From assembly GCF_900169085.1 (NCBI RefSeq), contig NZ_LT821323.1, positions 186,001 through 250,000 on the forward strand: a stretch of DNA of 64,000 nucleotides. The letters run 5' to 3'. Below the pieces are notes generated by a model, which was given only the letters and a program-made list of their open reading frames with translations, was not told the DNA's origin and did not search any database. The DNA is from Chlamydia suis. Its GTDB lineage: Bacteria; Chlamydiota; Chlamydiia; Chlamydiales; Chlamydiaceae. Shown here in pieces: positions 43,600 to 56,723 of this stretch. Within the stretch, counting starts at the first letter, position 1, and each line of letters opens with the position of its first letter. A program made the position numbers and the translations under genes.

Positions 43600-45123
43600 G
43601 TGGAAGAAATAAAAGAAATCGGCCCCACATTACCAGCCTGTCCTCCTTGTGTCATGGTTATCTTTGGAGCTACAGGAGATTTAACCGCAAGGAAGCTCTT
43701 TCCCGCTTTATACAATTTAACGAAAGAAGGACGTTTGTCCGAACATTTCGTCTGTGTAGGATTTGCTAGACGGCCTAAATCTCATGAGCAATTTCGTGAA
43801 GAGATGAAGCAAGCCGTTCAAAATTTTTCTCGTTCGTCAGAAATAGATATTCGAGTCTGGGAAAGCCTTGAAAATAGAATCTTCTATCATCAAGCGAATT
43901 TTTCTGATGAAGAGGGCTTTGCTTCTTTAAAAACATTTTTAGAACAGCTGGATCATGAGTACGGCACGCAGGGAAACCGCCTTTTCTATCTCTCTACACC
44001 TCCAGATTATTTCCAAGACATCATCCGCAATCTAAACAGACATCAGCTGTTTTATCATGAGCAAGGGGCCCAACAGCCTTGGTCTAGGCTAATTATAGAA
44101 AAACCTTTTGGAGTGAATTTAGAAACGGCTCAGGAGCTCCAGCAATGTATTGATGCGAATATCGATGAAGAGTCTGTTTATCGAATAGATCATTATTTGG
44201 GGAAGGAAACAGTTCAAAATATTTTGACTATACGCTTTGCTAATACGTTATTTGAATCTTGCTGGAACTCTCAATATATTGATCACGTACAAATTAGTGT
44301 TAGCGAATCCATTGGCATAGGATCTCGGGGGAACTTTTTTGAAAAATCTGGGATGCTAAGAGACATGGTACAGAATCACCTGATGCAGTTACTGTGTCTG
44401 CTCACCATGGAGCCCCCTTCCGAGTTTTCTTCTGAAGAAATTAAAAAAGAAAAAATTAAAATTTTGAAAAAGATCCTTCCTATCCAAGAAGAGAACGTGG
44501 TTCGAGGCCAATATGGAGAAGGAACTGTGCAAGGGGTTTCTGTCTTGGGTTACCGAGAAGAAGAAAATGTTGACCCAAACTCTTTAGTGGAAACCTATGT
44601 AGCCTTAAAACTATTCATAGATAACCCTCGTTGGAAAGGGGTCCCTTTTTATTTGCAAGCAGGGAAGCGTCTTCCTAAAAGAACAACAGACATCGCAATT
44701 ATCTTTAAAAAGTCTAACTATAACTTATTTAATGCAGAAAGCTGCCCTTTATGCCCGTTAGAGAATGATTTATTGATTATCCGCATTCAGCCAGATGAAG
44801 GGGTTGCTTTACAATTTAACTGCAAAGTCCCTGGGACAAATAAACTCGTGCGCCCAGTAAAAATGGATTTTCGTTACGATAGTTATTTTAATACAGTCAC
44901 TCCAGAAGCTTATGAACGATTACTATGTGACTGTATCCTTGGCGACAGAACTCTTTTTACCAGCAACGAAGAAGTTTTAGCATCTTGGGAGCTTTTTTCT
45001 CCTTTGTTAGAACAGTGGTCCAAAGTTCGTCCTATTTTCCCTAACTATGTTGCAGGATCTTTGCGGCCTCAAGAAGCTGATAAACTCTTATCCAGAGATG
45101 GAAGAGCCTGGCGCTCTTATTAA
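43600..45123 (+). CDS. zwf: Glucose-6-phosphate 1-dehydrogenase
   Basis: 507 residues. NADP-binding GATGDLTARKLFPALYNL and the catalytic RIDHYLGKE are intact. First enzyme of the pentose phosphate pathway, feeding 6-phosphogluconolactone to the product of the next gene. The start codon is GTG at 43600. Gene order zwf-pgl is conserved in chlamydiae. Confidence 0.96.
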   Translation: MEEIKEIGPTLPACPPCVMVIFGATGDLTARKLFPALYNLTKEGRLSEHFVCVGFARRPKSHEQFREEMKQAVQNFSRSSEIDIRVWESLENRIFYHQANFSDEEGFASLKTFLEQLDHEYGTQGNRLFYLSTPPDYFQDIIRNLNRHQLFYHEQGAQQPWSRLIIEKPFGVNLETAQELQQCIDANIDEESVYRIDHYLGKETVQNILTIRFANTLFESCWNSQYIDHVQISVSESIGIGSRGNFFEKSGMLRDMVQNHLMQLLCLLTMEPPSEFSSEEIKKEKIKILKKILPIQEENVVRGQYGEGTVQGVSVLGYREEENVDPNSLVETYVALKLFIDNPRWKGVPFYLQAGKRLPKRTTDIAIIFKKSNYNLFNAESCPLCPLENDLLIIRIQPDEGVALQFNCKVPGTNKLVRPVKMDFRYDSYFNTVTPEAYERLLCDCILGDRTLFTSNEEVLASWELFSPLLEQWSKVRPIFPNYVAGSLRPQEADKLLSRDGRAWRSY

Positions 45124-45148
45124 TTTTTTTGCAAGAGGTTATATATAC

Positions 45149-45919
45149 ATGGCTACCCTTATTAGCCTAAATGATGCGAATAGAATGCTTATATCCGAAT
45201 CTCAAGAAGATTTTTTACAAATCGCTTGTTACGATTGGATTTCTACAGCAAATAAAGCGATTCATAAACGCGGAGCTTTCTATGTCGCCCTTTCTGGAGG
45301 GAAAACCCCCTTACAAATTTTTCAAGAGATCGTTAAAAAGCGCGCAGCCATTTCAGACTGTTCGAAGATCTTTGTTTTTTGGGGTGATGAACGAGCCAGT
45401 GAAGATGTAGAAGCCGGGAGCAATTACCTAAAAGCTATGGACATCTTAAAAGGTTTGCGCGTTCCCGAATCACAAATCTTTCGCATGGATACTGCTAACC
45501 CGAAAGGAGATGAAGCATATGAAAATCTTATCCGGGAAAATGTTCCTGATACTATTTTCGATATGATCATGCTTGGTGTCGGTGAAGACGGACACACCCT
45601 TTCTCTTTTTCCTGGGACTGCTGCTTTAGAAGAAACGGAGCGACTCGTAGTTTTCAATGAGGTCCCCCAATTACAGACCCATCGAATGACCTTAACTTTT
45701 CCGATTGTTCGACGAGCTCGTCATTTAGTTGCTTACATTCAAGGATCAGCTAAACAGGATCTGTTTCACAAGCTTCTACATCCTTTAGGCCGGGATACCT
45801 TTCCTATAGAGCGAATAGGAACTCCTCAGAATCCTTTACAGTGGGTATTATCCTCTGATTGTTGTAGAGCAACGGATCTAGCAGATATCCCTGCGGATTG
45901 TAAGTTAGAAATGTTTTAA
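45149..45919 (+). CDS. pgl: 6-phosphogluconolactonase
   Basis: 256 residues from ATG at 45149 (MATLISLND), 25 bases after zwf and preceded by AAGAGG; an in-frame start inside zwf (45047) is less likely. The family motifs LSGGKTPLQIF and LGVGEDGHTLSLFPG are present. Hydrolyses the lactone made by Zwf. Often annotated devB. Its 3' end overlaps the convergent holB gene by 15 bases. Confidence 0.94.
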   Translation: MATLISLNDANRMLISESQEDFLQIACYDWISTANKAIHKRGAFYVALSGGKTPLQIFQEIVKKRAAISDCSKIFVFWGDERASEDVEAGSNYLKAMDILKGLRVPESQIFRMDTANPKGDEAYENLIRENVPDTIFDMIMLGVGEDGHTLSLFPGTAALEETERLVVFNEVPQLQTHRMTLTFPIVRRARHLVAYIQGSAKQDLFHKLLHPLGRDTFPIERIGTPQNPLQWVLSSDCCRATDLADIPADCKLEMF

Positions 45920-46789
45920 TTCCTTCTTTTGTCTGCGTATAGCTGCTCTCTGACGGTTTCTAAAAGACCATAACTGCAAACAGATCCATTCAAGGCAACT
46001 TGACGCAGAAGAGTAAGTGTCTAAAGCCTGTGTAGCTCGGGTAATAATTGAGAGAACTTCTTCCAAAGGGTATACGGGCATTGTTTTGATTTCATTTAAC
46101 AAATTAGGATACGTAAGCGAAGACGCCGGCATCCCTTTTGCTAAGAAAAACCGATCTCTGAACAGTTGTAAAAGGACCGTTAACAGAGCTTTCGTTTTAT
46201 CTCGAAGCACCTGTTTATCTTCATCTGGAGCTCCTTTTACTAAACCTCCCACACGCATCACAGATTCTTTGCCTTGTGCTAAACTGATTAAAAAAGCTAT
46301 GTCCTTTTGATCAACCACAAAATTTTTCTCTATAGGGACATGAAAAGACACGCATCTGGACCGAATAGTAGGTGGCAGCCTCTGTGGCGAAGTGGACACA
46401 AGAATAAATATCCCATAAGGCGGAGGATCTTCTAAAAGCTTTAGAAAAGCTGAGATAGCATCTAATGTTATCCTATCTGCTTCATGAATAAGATAAATTT
46501 TATAAGGGCTTTCATAAGGATGTATCCAAATATCCCTTCTGATTGTACGAGGAGTCTCGATTGTATGAAGACGGCCCTTCCCTTGAGGCGAGTACTCGTA
46601 TATATCAGGATGTAGTCTGTTTGCTAATTTATAGGCTGCTTCTGGAGAACTTTCTTTAATAATTAGAGAGGCATAATCATAAGCACGAGCTGACAAAACA
46701 GCCAAATCTTGCCCATGTAAAATGATTGCAGAAGGGATCTTCTGATCACGGACTCTTTGTACAAGAATCTCCCAAGAAGAGCTCTCCAT
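45905..46789 (-). CDS. holB: DNA polymerase III delta' subunit-like protein
   Basis: 294 residues from ATG at 46789, placed 5 bases after an AGGAGG ribosome binding site; the GTG two codons upstream would sit on that site. Clamp-loader delta'/AAA-like fold: the segment IYLIHEADRITLDAISAFLKLLEDPP and STSPQRLPPTIRSRC are classic sensor regions. No Walker A P-loop is seen, as expected for delta'. Located directly downstream of tmk, the common tmk-holB pairing. Confidence 0.88.
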   Translation of the reverse strand: MESSSWEILVQRVRDQKIPSAIILHGQDLAVLSARAYDYASLIIKESSPEAAYKLANRLHPDIYEYSPQGKGRLHTIETPRTIRRDIWIHPYESPYKIYLIHEADRITLDAISAFLKLLEDPPPYGIFILVSTSPQRLPPTIRSRCVSFHVPIEKNFVVDQKDIAFLISLAQGKESVMRVGGLVKGAPDEDKQVLRDKTKALLTVLLQLFRDRFFLAKGMPASSLTYPNLLNEIKTMPVYPLEEVLSIITRATQALDTYSSASSCLEWICLQLWSFRNRQRAAIRRQKKELKHF

Positions 46790-46800
46790 CAACACCTCCT

Positions 46801-47412
46801 TTATATCAAAGCTCGAATCTGAGAAAGAGCTTGATCAACGGAAACTTCCGTTGGCAAGAAAGCATCTAGAATTCTATATCTGTCTGGAGATCTTTCTGCT
46901 AAAGCGAGGAATCCTTTCCTAGCCGCTTGGTGAAAAGTTCGAGGCTTTTGTTCGAATTTATCGAGTTGTTTTTGTCGAGTTTTTCTTAGCAAGCCCTCTT
47001 GTTCCGGCAAATCCAATAAAAAGGTAATATCCGGAAGAAAGGGCTCCTCTCCTACTACACGATAACACAAATCCGTAACAAAAGCCTCGCCCAGTCCTCC
47101 TGCTATTCCCTGGTACACAATGGTAGAATCATGAAAACGATCACATATGACAGTTTTCCCAGCTTTAAGAGCCGGAAGAATTTTCTCCTGAATATGCTGC
47201 GCCCGAGCCGCAAGAAACAGAAACAGTTCAGCATAAGAAGAGACTTCCTGTGTGGGGTCCAGCACAAGCTTCCGCACCTGCTCACCAAAAGAGCTACCGC
47301 CAGGCTCTCTTGTTGTGACCACTTCCCTTCCTTCTTCTATTAAACGTTGAGAAAGAGCCTGAGTAAACTGTGTTTTCCCTACCCCTTCTCCACCTTCTAC
47401 TACAATAAACAC
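46801..47412 (-). CDS. tmk: Thymidylate kinase
   Basis: 203 residues starting at GTG (47412). P-loop [20 protein letters not shown] and the DRFHDS motif are typical. Phosphorylates dTMP. It lies one base after the gyrA stop and 11 bases before holB's start, forming the gyrB-gyrA-tmk-holB run on the minus strand. Confidence 0.96.
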   Translation of the reverse strand: MFIVVEGGEGVGKTQFTQALSQRLIEEGREVVTTREPGGSSFGEQVRKLVLDPTQEVSSYAELFLFLAARAQHIQEKILPALKAGKTVICDRFHDSTIVYQGIAGGLGEAFVTDLCYRVVGEEPFLPDITFLLDLPEQEGLLRKTRQKQLDKFEQKPRTFHQAARKGFLALAERSPDRYRILDAFLPTEVSVDQALSQIRALI

Positions 47413-47413
47413 C

Positions 47414-49918
47414 TTACTCCTCTATCGCTTGTCCAACCTGAATGCTCGCGGCACTCTCTTCAGCTTCTCCAGATTCTGGATTTACGGACAATTTTTCCAT
47501 AGCAACAAGAGTGTCGCCTTCTCGAAGGTTTACTAGGCGAACACCTTGAGTAGCCCTTCCCATTACACGAACATCTTGCATATTGATGCGTATTGCTTGC
47601 CCTTGAGCAGACATAAGTAAAATACTATCGCAATCCGTTACCGGAATTGCACCTAATACGTCTCCGTTTCTTTGATTAATCACGATGGAACGAACACCAA
47701 CACTACCTCTGTTAGTTTCCCGGAAATCACAAACCAAAGAACGTTTTCCAAATCCATTATCACAAACGACCAAAACGCTTTGATCATCTGTAACAACTTG
47801 ACAACTGACGACAAAGTCTTCCTCATTTTTCAAAGAAACTCCCCGAACACCTCGAGCAGCACGTCCCATTGGACGCACTTTATCATGAGGGAACCGCACC
47901 GCCATTCCTAGACGAGTAAACAACATAATCTTGTCTTCGTCATTAGCTATATGCCGGGCTGCAATAAGTTCGTCCCCATCATCTATCTCTAAAGCTCGTA
48001 TTCCCTTTTTACGAGGGCTGCCAAAAGCGTCTAAAGAGACTTTTTTAACAACTCCTTTTTTCGTTGCTAAAAAGAGATATTCTCCTTGCTCAAAACGTTT
48101 TACATTAAGAACAGCTGCAACCTGCTCTCCTGGACGAATCCCTTCTAAGAAGTTAATGATAGGTTTCCCTTTGGCTCGTCGCTCTCCTTCAGGAAGCTGC
48201 CATACCTTAAGCCAGTAGCATTGGCCTAGATTAGTGAAAATCAGCAAGTAATCTTTTGTTGAAGCAGAATAAACAGATTTTAAGAAGTCCGAGCCTTTTT
48301 TCATATCGAACCCAGTTACTCCTTGACCTCCCCGTTTTTGCTCGCGGAAGACTTTCACTGGCATACGCTTCACATAATCATCCCCAGAAATGGTAATGAT
48401 TACGGACTCGTCCGAAATAATATCTTCTATATCCCGAACATCGCTAGCATCCATTTCTATCGTGGTACGACGAGGAGTCTTATGCACCTTATGTAATTCT
48501 TGCAATTCTTCTCGGATGATATTTTTGACTAACTCTTCCTCCGCCAAAACTTTCCGATAATAAGCAATTTTTTCTAGAAGCTCACTATACTCTTTTTGCA
48601 CCTTATCCGATTCTAATCCTGTAAGCTGGTATAATCGCAATTCTAGAATTGCTAAAGCTTGCGCATCCGAAAAACCGAATAATTCAACGAGCTGCTGCTT
48701 CGCATGCTCTTTATTGGAGCTTCCCCGAATTGTTTTAACGACCTCATCCAAATGGGAAAGAGCTTTCAAAAAGCCTTCTAATATATGAGCGCGTGCTTCT
48801 GCTTTATTTAATTCGTAACGAGTTCTTCTTCGGATAACATCCATACGGTGACGAATCCAAGCAGAAATCATTCTATGGATATTCATCGTGCGAGGAAGAT
48901 TTTTATCTAGAGCTAACATGTTAGCCCCAAATGTCACTTGCACATCTGTGAACTTATACAAGCGATTAATAACGACTTCAGAAGATTCGCCCTTCTTCAA
49001 TTCTAATACAACACGAATCCCCTCTTTGTCTGACTCATCACGAACATCCGATATCCCTGTTAAAGTCTTTTCATTAATTAGCTCGGCTATTTGCTCAATT
49101 AGTCGTGATTTGTTTACGTTGTAAGGCATTTCCGTGAGAATAATATTCTCTCGCTGCTTATCCGAGTTTTCCTCTACATGCAAACGAGCACGCAAACGTA
49201 ATTTCCCTCTTCCTGTGTAATAAGTAGAGCGAATTCCCTCTGAGCCACAAATAATTCCCCCCGTAGGGAAATCTGGACCAGGCATTACTTGTAAAATTTC
49301 TTCTATAGAAGTTTGACTGTTGGCCAAAACCAATAACGTTGCGTCTATCAATTCCCCCAAATTATGCGGAGGAATATTGGTAGCCATCCCTACAGCAATC
49401 CCAGAAGAACCATTGCAAAGTAGATTAGGGAATTTTGACGGAAAAACGACAGGCTCATACTTCGTTTCGTCATAGTTGGGAACCATGTCCACAGTGTCTT
49501 TGTCTAGATCCTCTAACAAGAAGATCGCACTATGAGTCAAACGGGCCTCAGTATACCGCATAGCCGCAGCTGGGTCTCCGTCAATGGACCCAAAATTTCC
49601 TTGCCCATCCACAAGAGGGTAGCGCATAGCCCAGTCTTGAGCCATTCTTACCAAAGTAGGATAAATCACGCTTTCTCCGTGAGGGTGATAATCCCCGGAG
49701 GTGTCTCCACAAATTTTTGCACATTTTCTGTGCTTTGCCCCAGGAGTCAGATTTAGCTGCTTCATAGCATACAAAATGCGTCGTTGAGAAGGCTTTAAAC
49801 CATCTCGAGCATCAGGCAAAGCTCGGGAAATAATAACGGACATGGAGTAGCGAAGGTAGCTCTCCTTCATCTCCTCCTCAAGATTTTTAGGGACGATGAT
49901 TTCTTCTTTATTCAGCAT
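47414..49918 (-). CDS. gyrA: DNA gyrase subunit A
   Basis: 834 residues. The active-site Tyr is in [11 protein letters not shown], and the C-terminal beta-pinwheel carries a GyrA box QKRGGQG, which separates gyrase from topoisomerase IV. The quinolone region reads [15 protein letters not shown] with the equivalent of Ser83 retained, so no classical resistance change is seen. Acidic C-terminal tail. Adjacent to gyrB with a 14-base gap, probably one transcript. Confidence 0.97.
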   Translation of the reverse strand: MLNKEEIIVPKNLEEEMKESYLRYSMSVIISRALPDARDGLKPSQRRILYAMKQLNLTPGAKHRKCAKICGDTSGDYHPHGESVIYPTLVRMAQDWAMRYPLVDGQGNFGSIDGDPAAAMRYTEARLTHSAIFLLEDLDKDTVDMVPNYDETKYEPVVFPSKFPNLLCNGSSGIAVGMATNIPPHNLGELIDATLLVLANSQTSIEEILQVMPGPDFPTGGIICGSEGIRSTYYTGRGKLRLRARLHVEENSDKQRENIILTEMPYNVNKSRLIEQIAELINEKTLTGISDVRDESDKEGIRVVLELKKGESSEVVINRLYKFTDVQVTFGANMLALDKNLPRTMNIHRMISAWIRHRMDVIRRRTRYELNKAEARAHILEGFLKALSHLDEVVKTIRGSSNKEHAKQQLVELFGFSDAQALAILELRLYQLTGLESDKVQKEYSELLEKIAYYRKVLAEEELVKNIIREELQELHKVHKTPRRTTIEMDASDVRDIEDIISDESVIITISGDDYVKRMPVKVFREQKRGGQGVTGFDMKKGSDFLKSVYSASTKDYLLIFTNLGQCYWLKVWQLPEGERRAKGKPIINFLEGIRPGEQVAAVLNVKRFEQGEYLFLATKKGVVKKVSLDAFGSPRKKGIRALEIDDGDELIAARHIANDEDKIMLFTRLGMAVRFPHDKVRPMGRAARGVRGVSLKNEEDFVVSCQVVTDDQSVLVVCDNGFGKRSLVCDFRETNRGSVGVRSIVINQRNGDVLGAIPVTDCDSILLMSAQGQAIRINMQDVRVMGRATQGVRLVNLREGDTLVAMEKLSVNPESGEAEESAASIQVGQAIEE

Positions 49919-49932
49919 GGTCGTCCTGTCTC

Positions 49933-52700
<2,768 letters not shown>

Positions 52701-52853
52701 AAAGCTCCTTCAATATGTGCAAGCGCACTTCTCTCGCAGCAAGCCTAGAAAGAAGGCACTTATACTTGTTGCGAACTAAAAAAGTCAAAACATTAACGTT
52801 AAGTTCCAAAAGTCCGAAACTTTTAAATCGAGATTTTTAGCCAGACCGTTTGC

Positions 52854-53513
52854 TTATAAATTTTGTGAATCTCCTGGCAACAATTTGCAGCAAACTCCGT
52901 CTAAACGAACCATCTCCCCCACTCGTCCTAAGATGAAAAGCTCATCCCAAACACGCACAAAAATTTGATCGGGGCTTACCCCCTCCACGAATGTTGTTTC
53001 ACCTTTAGAGTCACGTTCTCCAACCTTAATAAGTTCGACCACACGATCACCTACGGTGATATATTTTGGCTTGTAAAAAGAATCCGATCCTTGTCGTAAG
53101 ACAATGGGGCGCTGTTGTCGCACATCTTCCAGACCTGATAGCGGAGGCACAGGCTCGCAGACACAAGAAGCTTGTTCCATAAGAGGTTTTGTTTCTTCTT
53201 CTTGAATAGAAAGCATTTCCAACTGTTCTTGCTTCGCCTGAAGCTTGTGCGTTGAACCTCTTTGTACACGACAAATATCTATAGCCGCAAACAAGAGACC
53301 CATCGCTAACAAAACTCCTCCAACGATCAATGTTCCTAAACAGACAGACAAGGCGCCGCTAATAGTAGCGGCAGCACACGCCCCGATAGTCGCTAAAATA
53401 ACTCCTAAAAAAACTAAAATATACGAGACAATCTTGCCAGCCGAGAGCGCCTCTTGCATTCGACTCTCTGTTTCCCAAAATGACGCATTTTGAAGAACGC
53501 AAACAGCACTCAT
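52854..53513 (-). CDS. Inc-like membrane protein (CT192-like)
   Basis: 219 residues. A bilobed hydrophobic region at about residues 28-83 with a short hairpin between the lobes, followed by a soluble C-terminal domain of about 130 residues, is the layout of type III secreted inclusion membrane proteins. No signal peptide or other motif. ATG at 53513. Positional match to CT192. Confidence 0.72.
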   Translation of the reverse strand: MSAVCVLQNASFWETESRMQEALSAGKIVSYILVFLGVILATIGACAAATISGALSVCLGTLIVGGVLLAMGLLFAAIDICRVQRGSTHKLQAKQEQLEMLSIQEEETKPLMEQASCVCEPVPPLSGLEDVRQQRPIVLRQGSDSFYKPKYITVGDRVVELIKVGERDSKGETTFVEGVSPDQIFVRVWDELFILGRVGEMVRLDGVCCKLLPGDSQNL

Positions 53514-53666
53514 AATCCGCCTCTTTTTCTTTTTCCCAAAAAGATCAGAAGGATTTTATACTCAACTTAAATATAAAGACAATTTCACTCTGTGAAACTT
53601 TGCCCAGAAACAACTTCGTCGTCAATATAACTCCAACGAAAACAAGCACAAACGTTAAAGCTGTTT

Positions 53667-54785
53667 TTATATTTGATCAGCTAAAATTTTTTCTCGAATT
53701 TCTCTCATAACCTGTTGCATGTGGTGCATATTGTGAATAGAGGCCCAAATTCCCGCATTTGGCTCGTGCACCTTAAACAAATGCCTCAAATAAGCTCTAG
53801 ATATGCCCTGCGAACACGCAAGGCATGAGCATCCAGGTTCTATAGGATTTAGATCAGAAGCATATCGCTGATTATGGATTTTTAAAGGTCCTTGTGATGT
53901 CAACATCATGCCGTGCCGAGCAGCTTTGGTTGGATAAGAGCTATCAAAAGAATCGATCCCAAAACCAACCGTTGCCCAAATAGAGGGAAGATCTCCTATT
54001 CCCAGCAAATGTCTCGGTCTCTCCGGGCAAAGATTCGCTGTAGTTACATCAACCACACCAACAATATCCTGAAGACTCTTCCCAAGGCTGCCACCAATAG
54101 CAGAGCCATCAAAAGGAAGGCTTTCCACAAACTGACACCCCAATTTTCTTTGATCTGGGAGAATTCCTCCATGAATAACCCCATACATAGATTGATAGCC
54201 AGGGTTTTTTAGGTGATAATCCAAAGATCTTTTTTCCCAAGCGTACGTGCGCAAAGACGATTGATGAAAATATGTGGGATCTGTGTGGAAGGGCAGCAAT
54301 TCATCTAAAGGAATAATGATGTCCGCCCCAAGATTTTTTTGTGCCTGCACAGAGACTTCGGGGGACAAAAACAGCTTACGCCCATCACGATAAGATTTAA
54401 ACCAAACCCCTTCATCATCAATTTTAATAATGCCAGAGTCCCCTTTCTTCTTCCCGCAGCTTTTAATTTCTTCAGCTACAGACCCATAAGACAAACTAAA
54501 AATTTGAAATCCACCGGAATCTGTAATGATAGGAGCATTTCTTCCAATAAACTGATGCAAACCGCCCATGGCAGCAATCGCTTCTGTGCCGGGGTGAACG
54601 ATAAGGTGGTATGTGTTGCAAAACATAAGAGGAATATTCTTGTGGTCGAGCACTCCTTTTAGTGCCCCGTTTGTAGCCACGGGAACAAAAGCTGGGGTAT
54701 CAATACATCCATGCGCGGTTTCTATTCGCCCCACCCGAGCTCTAGATTTTTTTGATTGGTGTAAAATCTCAAATCGCAAAGCCAC
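53667..54785 (-). CDS. tgt: Queuine tRNA-ribosyltransferase
   Basis: 372 residues, GTG start at 54785. Catalytic DSGGFQIFSLS (proton acceptor Asp) and the nucleophile in the LPFDGSAIGGSLG region are present, as is the zinc site CSCLACSQG followed by His in LRHLFKVHE. Exchanges guanine-34 for queuine or its precursor in GUN-anticodon tRNAs. Stand-alone on the minus strand. Confidence 0.95.
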   Translation of the reverse strand: MALRFEILHQSKKSRARVGRIETAHGCIDTPAFVPVATNGALKGVLDHKNIPLMFCNTYHLIVHPGTEAIAAMGGLHQFIGRNAPIITDSGGFQIFSLSYGSVAEEIKSCGKKKGDSGIIKIDDEGVWFKSYRDGRKLFLSPEVSVQAQKNLGADIIIPLDELLPFHTDPTYFHQSSLRTYAWEKRSLDYHLKNPGYQSMYGVIHGGILPDQRKLGCQFVESLPFDGSAIGGSLGKSLQDIVGVVDVTTANLCPERPRHLLGIGDLPSIWATVGFGIDSFDSSYPTKAARHGMMLTSQGPLKIHNQRYASDLNPIEPGCSCLACSQGISRAYLRHLFKVHEPNAGIWASIHNMHHMQQVMREIREKILADQI

Positions 54786-54901
54786 AAACCAGCTCCTCTT
54801 CTAAATCAATTCTAAAATGCCCAAAAATTCACGAACCATTCTAAAGAGCTATAAAGAAAAGACATAGCAAAAAAAGCCCAAAGAGAACTTTTGTTTTCAG
54901 A

Positions 54902-56374
54902 CTATTGGAAAAACAAAGCGTTTAAAGTGCCTGTAATCAAAAGAAAAATAACCATGGACATTATATCGTTAAGAGCGGTAACGATTGGACCGGAAGCTAA
55001 AGCCGGATCCACGCCAATTTTTGCAAAAAAGAAAGGTGAAAGAACGCCCAGCGTCGTTGCAGTCAACGAAGCCCCCAGTATGCCCACAGATACCGTGACC
55101 CCCAACTGCACCCCTCCTGTAGAAAATAACCCTAACCCCAGACATCCCATACAACAAACGACCAGTCCGCAAAGAATGCCCAACGCGACACCCGTCAACA
55201 ACCCGATACTCATTTCTTTGAGAATCGTCTCTCTTCGTCTTCCAAAGGAAAGAGTCCCCGTTGCCATGCTGCGAACCAGTATCGTACTACACTGTACCCC
55301 GACATTCCCAGAAAGCCCATTAACCAGAGGGATAAAGAAGATCACCATTGCTAAAAGCGCTGGTGCAATTTTTTGAAAATAAGCCATCACAGAAGCGCTG
55401 ACAAGTCCCGCGCATAAAGTGATAAGCAACCATGGGGCCCGTAATAAAAATCTTTGCACAACATGACAATCATGATATCCGACATCTTCTGTTGTACCCG
55501 CCATTCTTGCAATGGTCTCATCAGCGATGTCCTCTATTGTTTCAACTACGTCTTCGTAAGTAATAGCTCCAATCAAAAAATTCTCTTCGTCCACTACAGG
55601 GAGGACCGCAACTTTATACCGTTCTACAAGATCTACAACCTCTTCTCTTGTAGCGTCTGCCAACACCTTGTGCTCTATAGGACGCATGATCTGTTTTAAA
55701 GGCATCTCAGGAGAAGCTATGATCAAGCTTCTATCTGTCACAAACCCTTGCAATTCTCCTTTAAAATCTAAAACAAACACGAGTCTGGTTAGATCAACCC
55801 CGGGGTTATTTCGTATGCAAGTCGCCACTTCTTTAACAGTTGTTTCCATTAAAAAAGCAAAGAACTCATTCGTCATTAACCGCCCAGCGGTATTCCTGCC
55901 ATGCTTTTGCAAATCGCGGATTTTCAGAGCTTTTTTAACGTCTATTAAATCTAAAATTCTTCGATATCGCCGATCAGGAATATCATCCAAAACCCAGATA
56001 GCTTCATCAGGAGGCATCTGCTCTATAAGCGCACAAATCTCCCCATCTGACAAATTACGAAAGATCGCCCACCGCGAAGCAGAGTCCGTGTTAATAATAA
56101 AAGCTATTTTAGACGCCACACTATCGAGGCTTTTGTAAAGAATAGAACGAGAATCGGAGGGAAGACAAGACACTGCATAAGCCAGGTCTATAGGATTATA
56201 CGCACTTACTATGGATGTAAGATCCTGCGAATGCTCCCCAGCCGTTAAGGTATCAAAAGCTTCCTCTAGCTTAAAACTCAATTCGTCATCAAGATGACTA
56301 GTTTTAGAGTCCATGAGGTTGCCGGAAGTTAGCGAGATATCTATTTTTTCTTCATTTTTATTTTGCTCTCCCAC
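54902..56374 (-). CDS. mgtE: Magnesium transporter MgtE
   Basis: 490 residues with the full MgtE order: N-domain (IEQMPPDEAIWVLDDIP), two CBS domains (MRPIEHKVLADATREEV; AITYEDVVETIEDIADE) and five transmembrane helices containing PLVNGLSGNVGVQCS. Imports Mg2+, gated by cytosolic Mg2+ through the N/CBS domains. Start is GTG at 56374 just after GGAGAGG. Positional match to CT194. Confidence 0.95.
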   Translation of the reverse strand: MGEQNKNEEKIDISLTSGNLMDSKTSHLDDELSFKLEEAFDTLTAGEHSQDLTSIVSAYNPIDLAYAVSCLPSDSRSILYKSLDSVASKIAFIINTDSASRWAIFRNLSDGEICALIEQMPPDEAIWVLDDIPDRRYRRILDLIDVKKALKIRDLQKHGRNTAGRLMTNEFFAFLMETTVKEVATCIRNNPGVDLTRLVFVLDFKGELQGFVTDRSLIIASPEMPLKQIMRPIEHKVLADATREEVVDLVERYKVAVLPVVDEENFLIGAITYEDVVETIEDIADETIARMAGTTEDVGYHDCHVVQRFLLRAPWLLITLCAGLVSASVMAYFQKIAPALLAMVIFFIPLVNGLSGNVGVQCSTILVRSMATGTLSFGRRRETILKEMSIGLLTGVALGILCGLVVCCMGCLGLGLFSTGGVQLGVTVSVGILGASLTATTLGVLSPFFFAKIGVDPALASGPIVTALNDIMSMVIFLLITGTLNALFFQ

Positions 56375-56723
56375 GCCCCTCTCCGTTCTTATATAAAGAA
56401 TTTTAAAAGTCGCTCTCGCGGCACATCTGGCCCAAAATTTTAAACCAGCCCCGACATCTTAAACATCTACAAGAGATCTTTTACAAAATCGACAAAAAAC
56501 CTCTCGTTATTAAAAAAACGTTTTATAGATGGCCGTAATTCTGACAGTAACTCAAAACAATTTTGCCGCTAATTTCGTTTCTTCTGACGAAAGAAAACAA
56601 AGGAATTCGTGCAAACGCTCTCCGCGCCTTCCCCCCTTTATTCCGATCATTATGATGAAGATTTTACTGTAGATCTGCAAGCAAAATCGCTTTGTCTGCT
56701 AAAAACTCTAGCAGTTTATGCCG
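56375..56723. other. Intergenic stretch with a possible opposite-strand frame
   Basis: About 350 AT-rich bases between mgtE and the CT195-like gene. A plus-strand frame with a GTG at 56609 after AAAGGAATTC starts here (QTLSAPSPLYSDHYDEDF) but runs antisense into the CT195-like gene from 56724. Only the first 38 codons lie in free DNA. Probably not a gene, or a remnant. Confidence 0.5.

Noticed and set aside
54891..55376. Plus-strand frame of 161 codons inside mgtE
   Set aside because: Antisense to the transmembrane part of mgtE; the repetitive Pro/Thr composition is the expected complement of hydrophobic codons.
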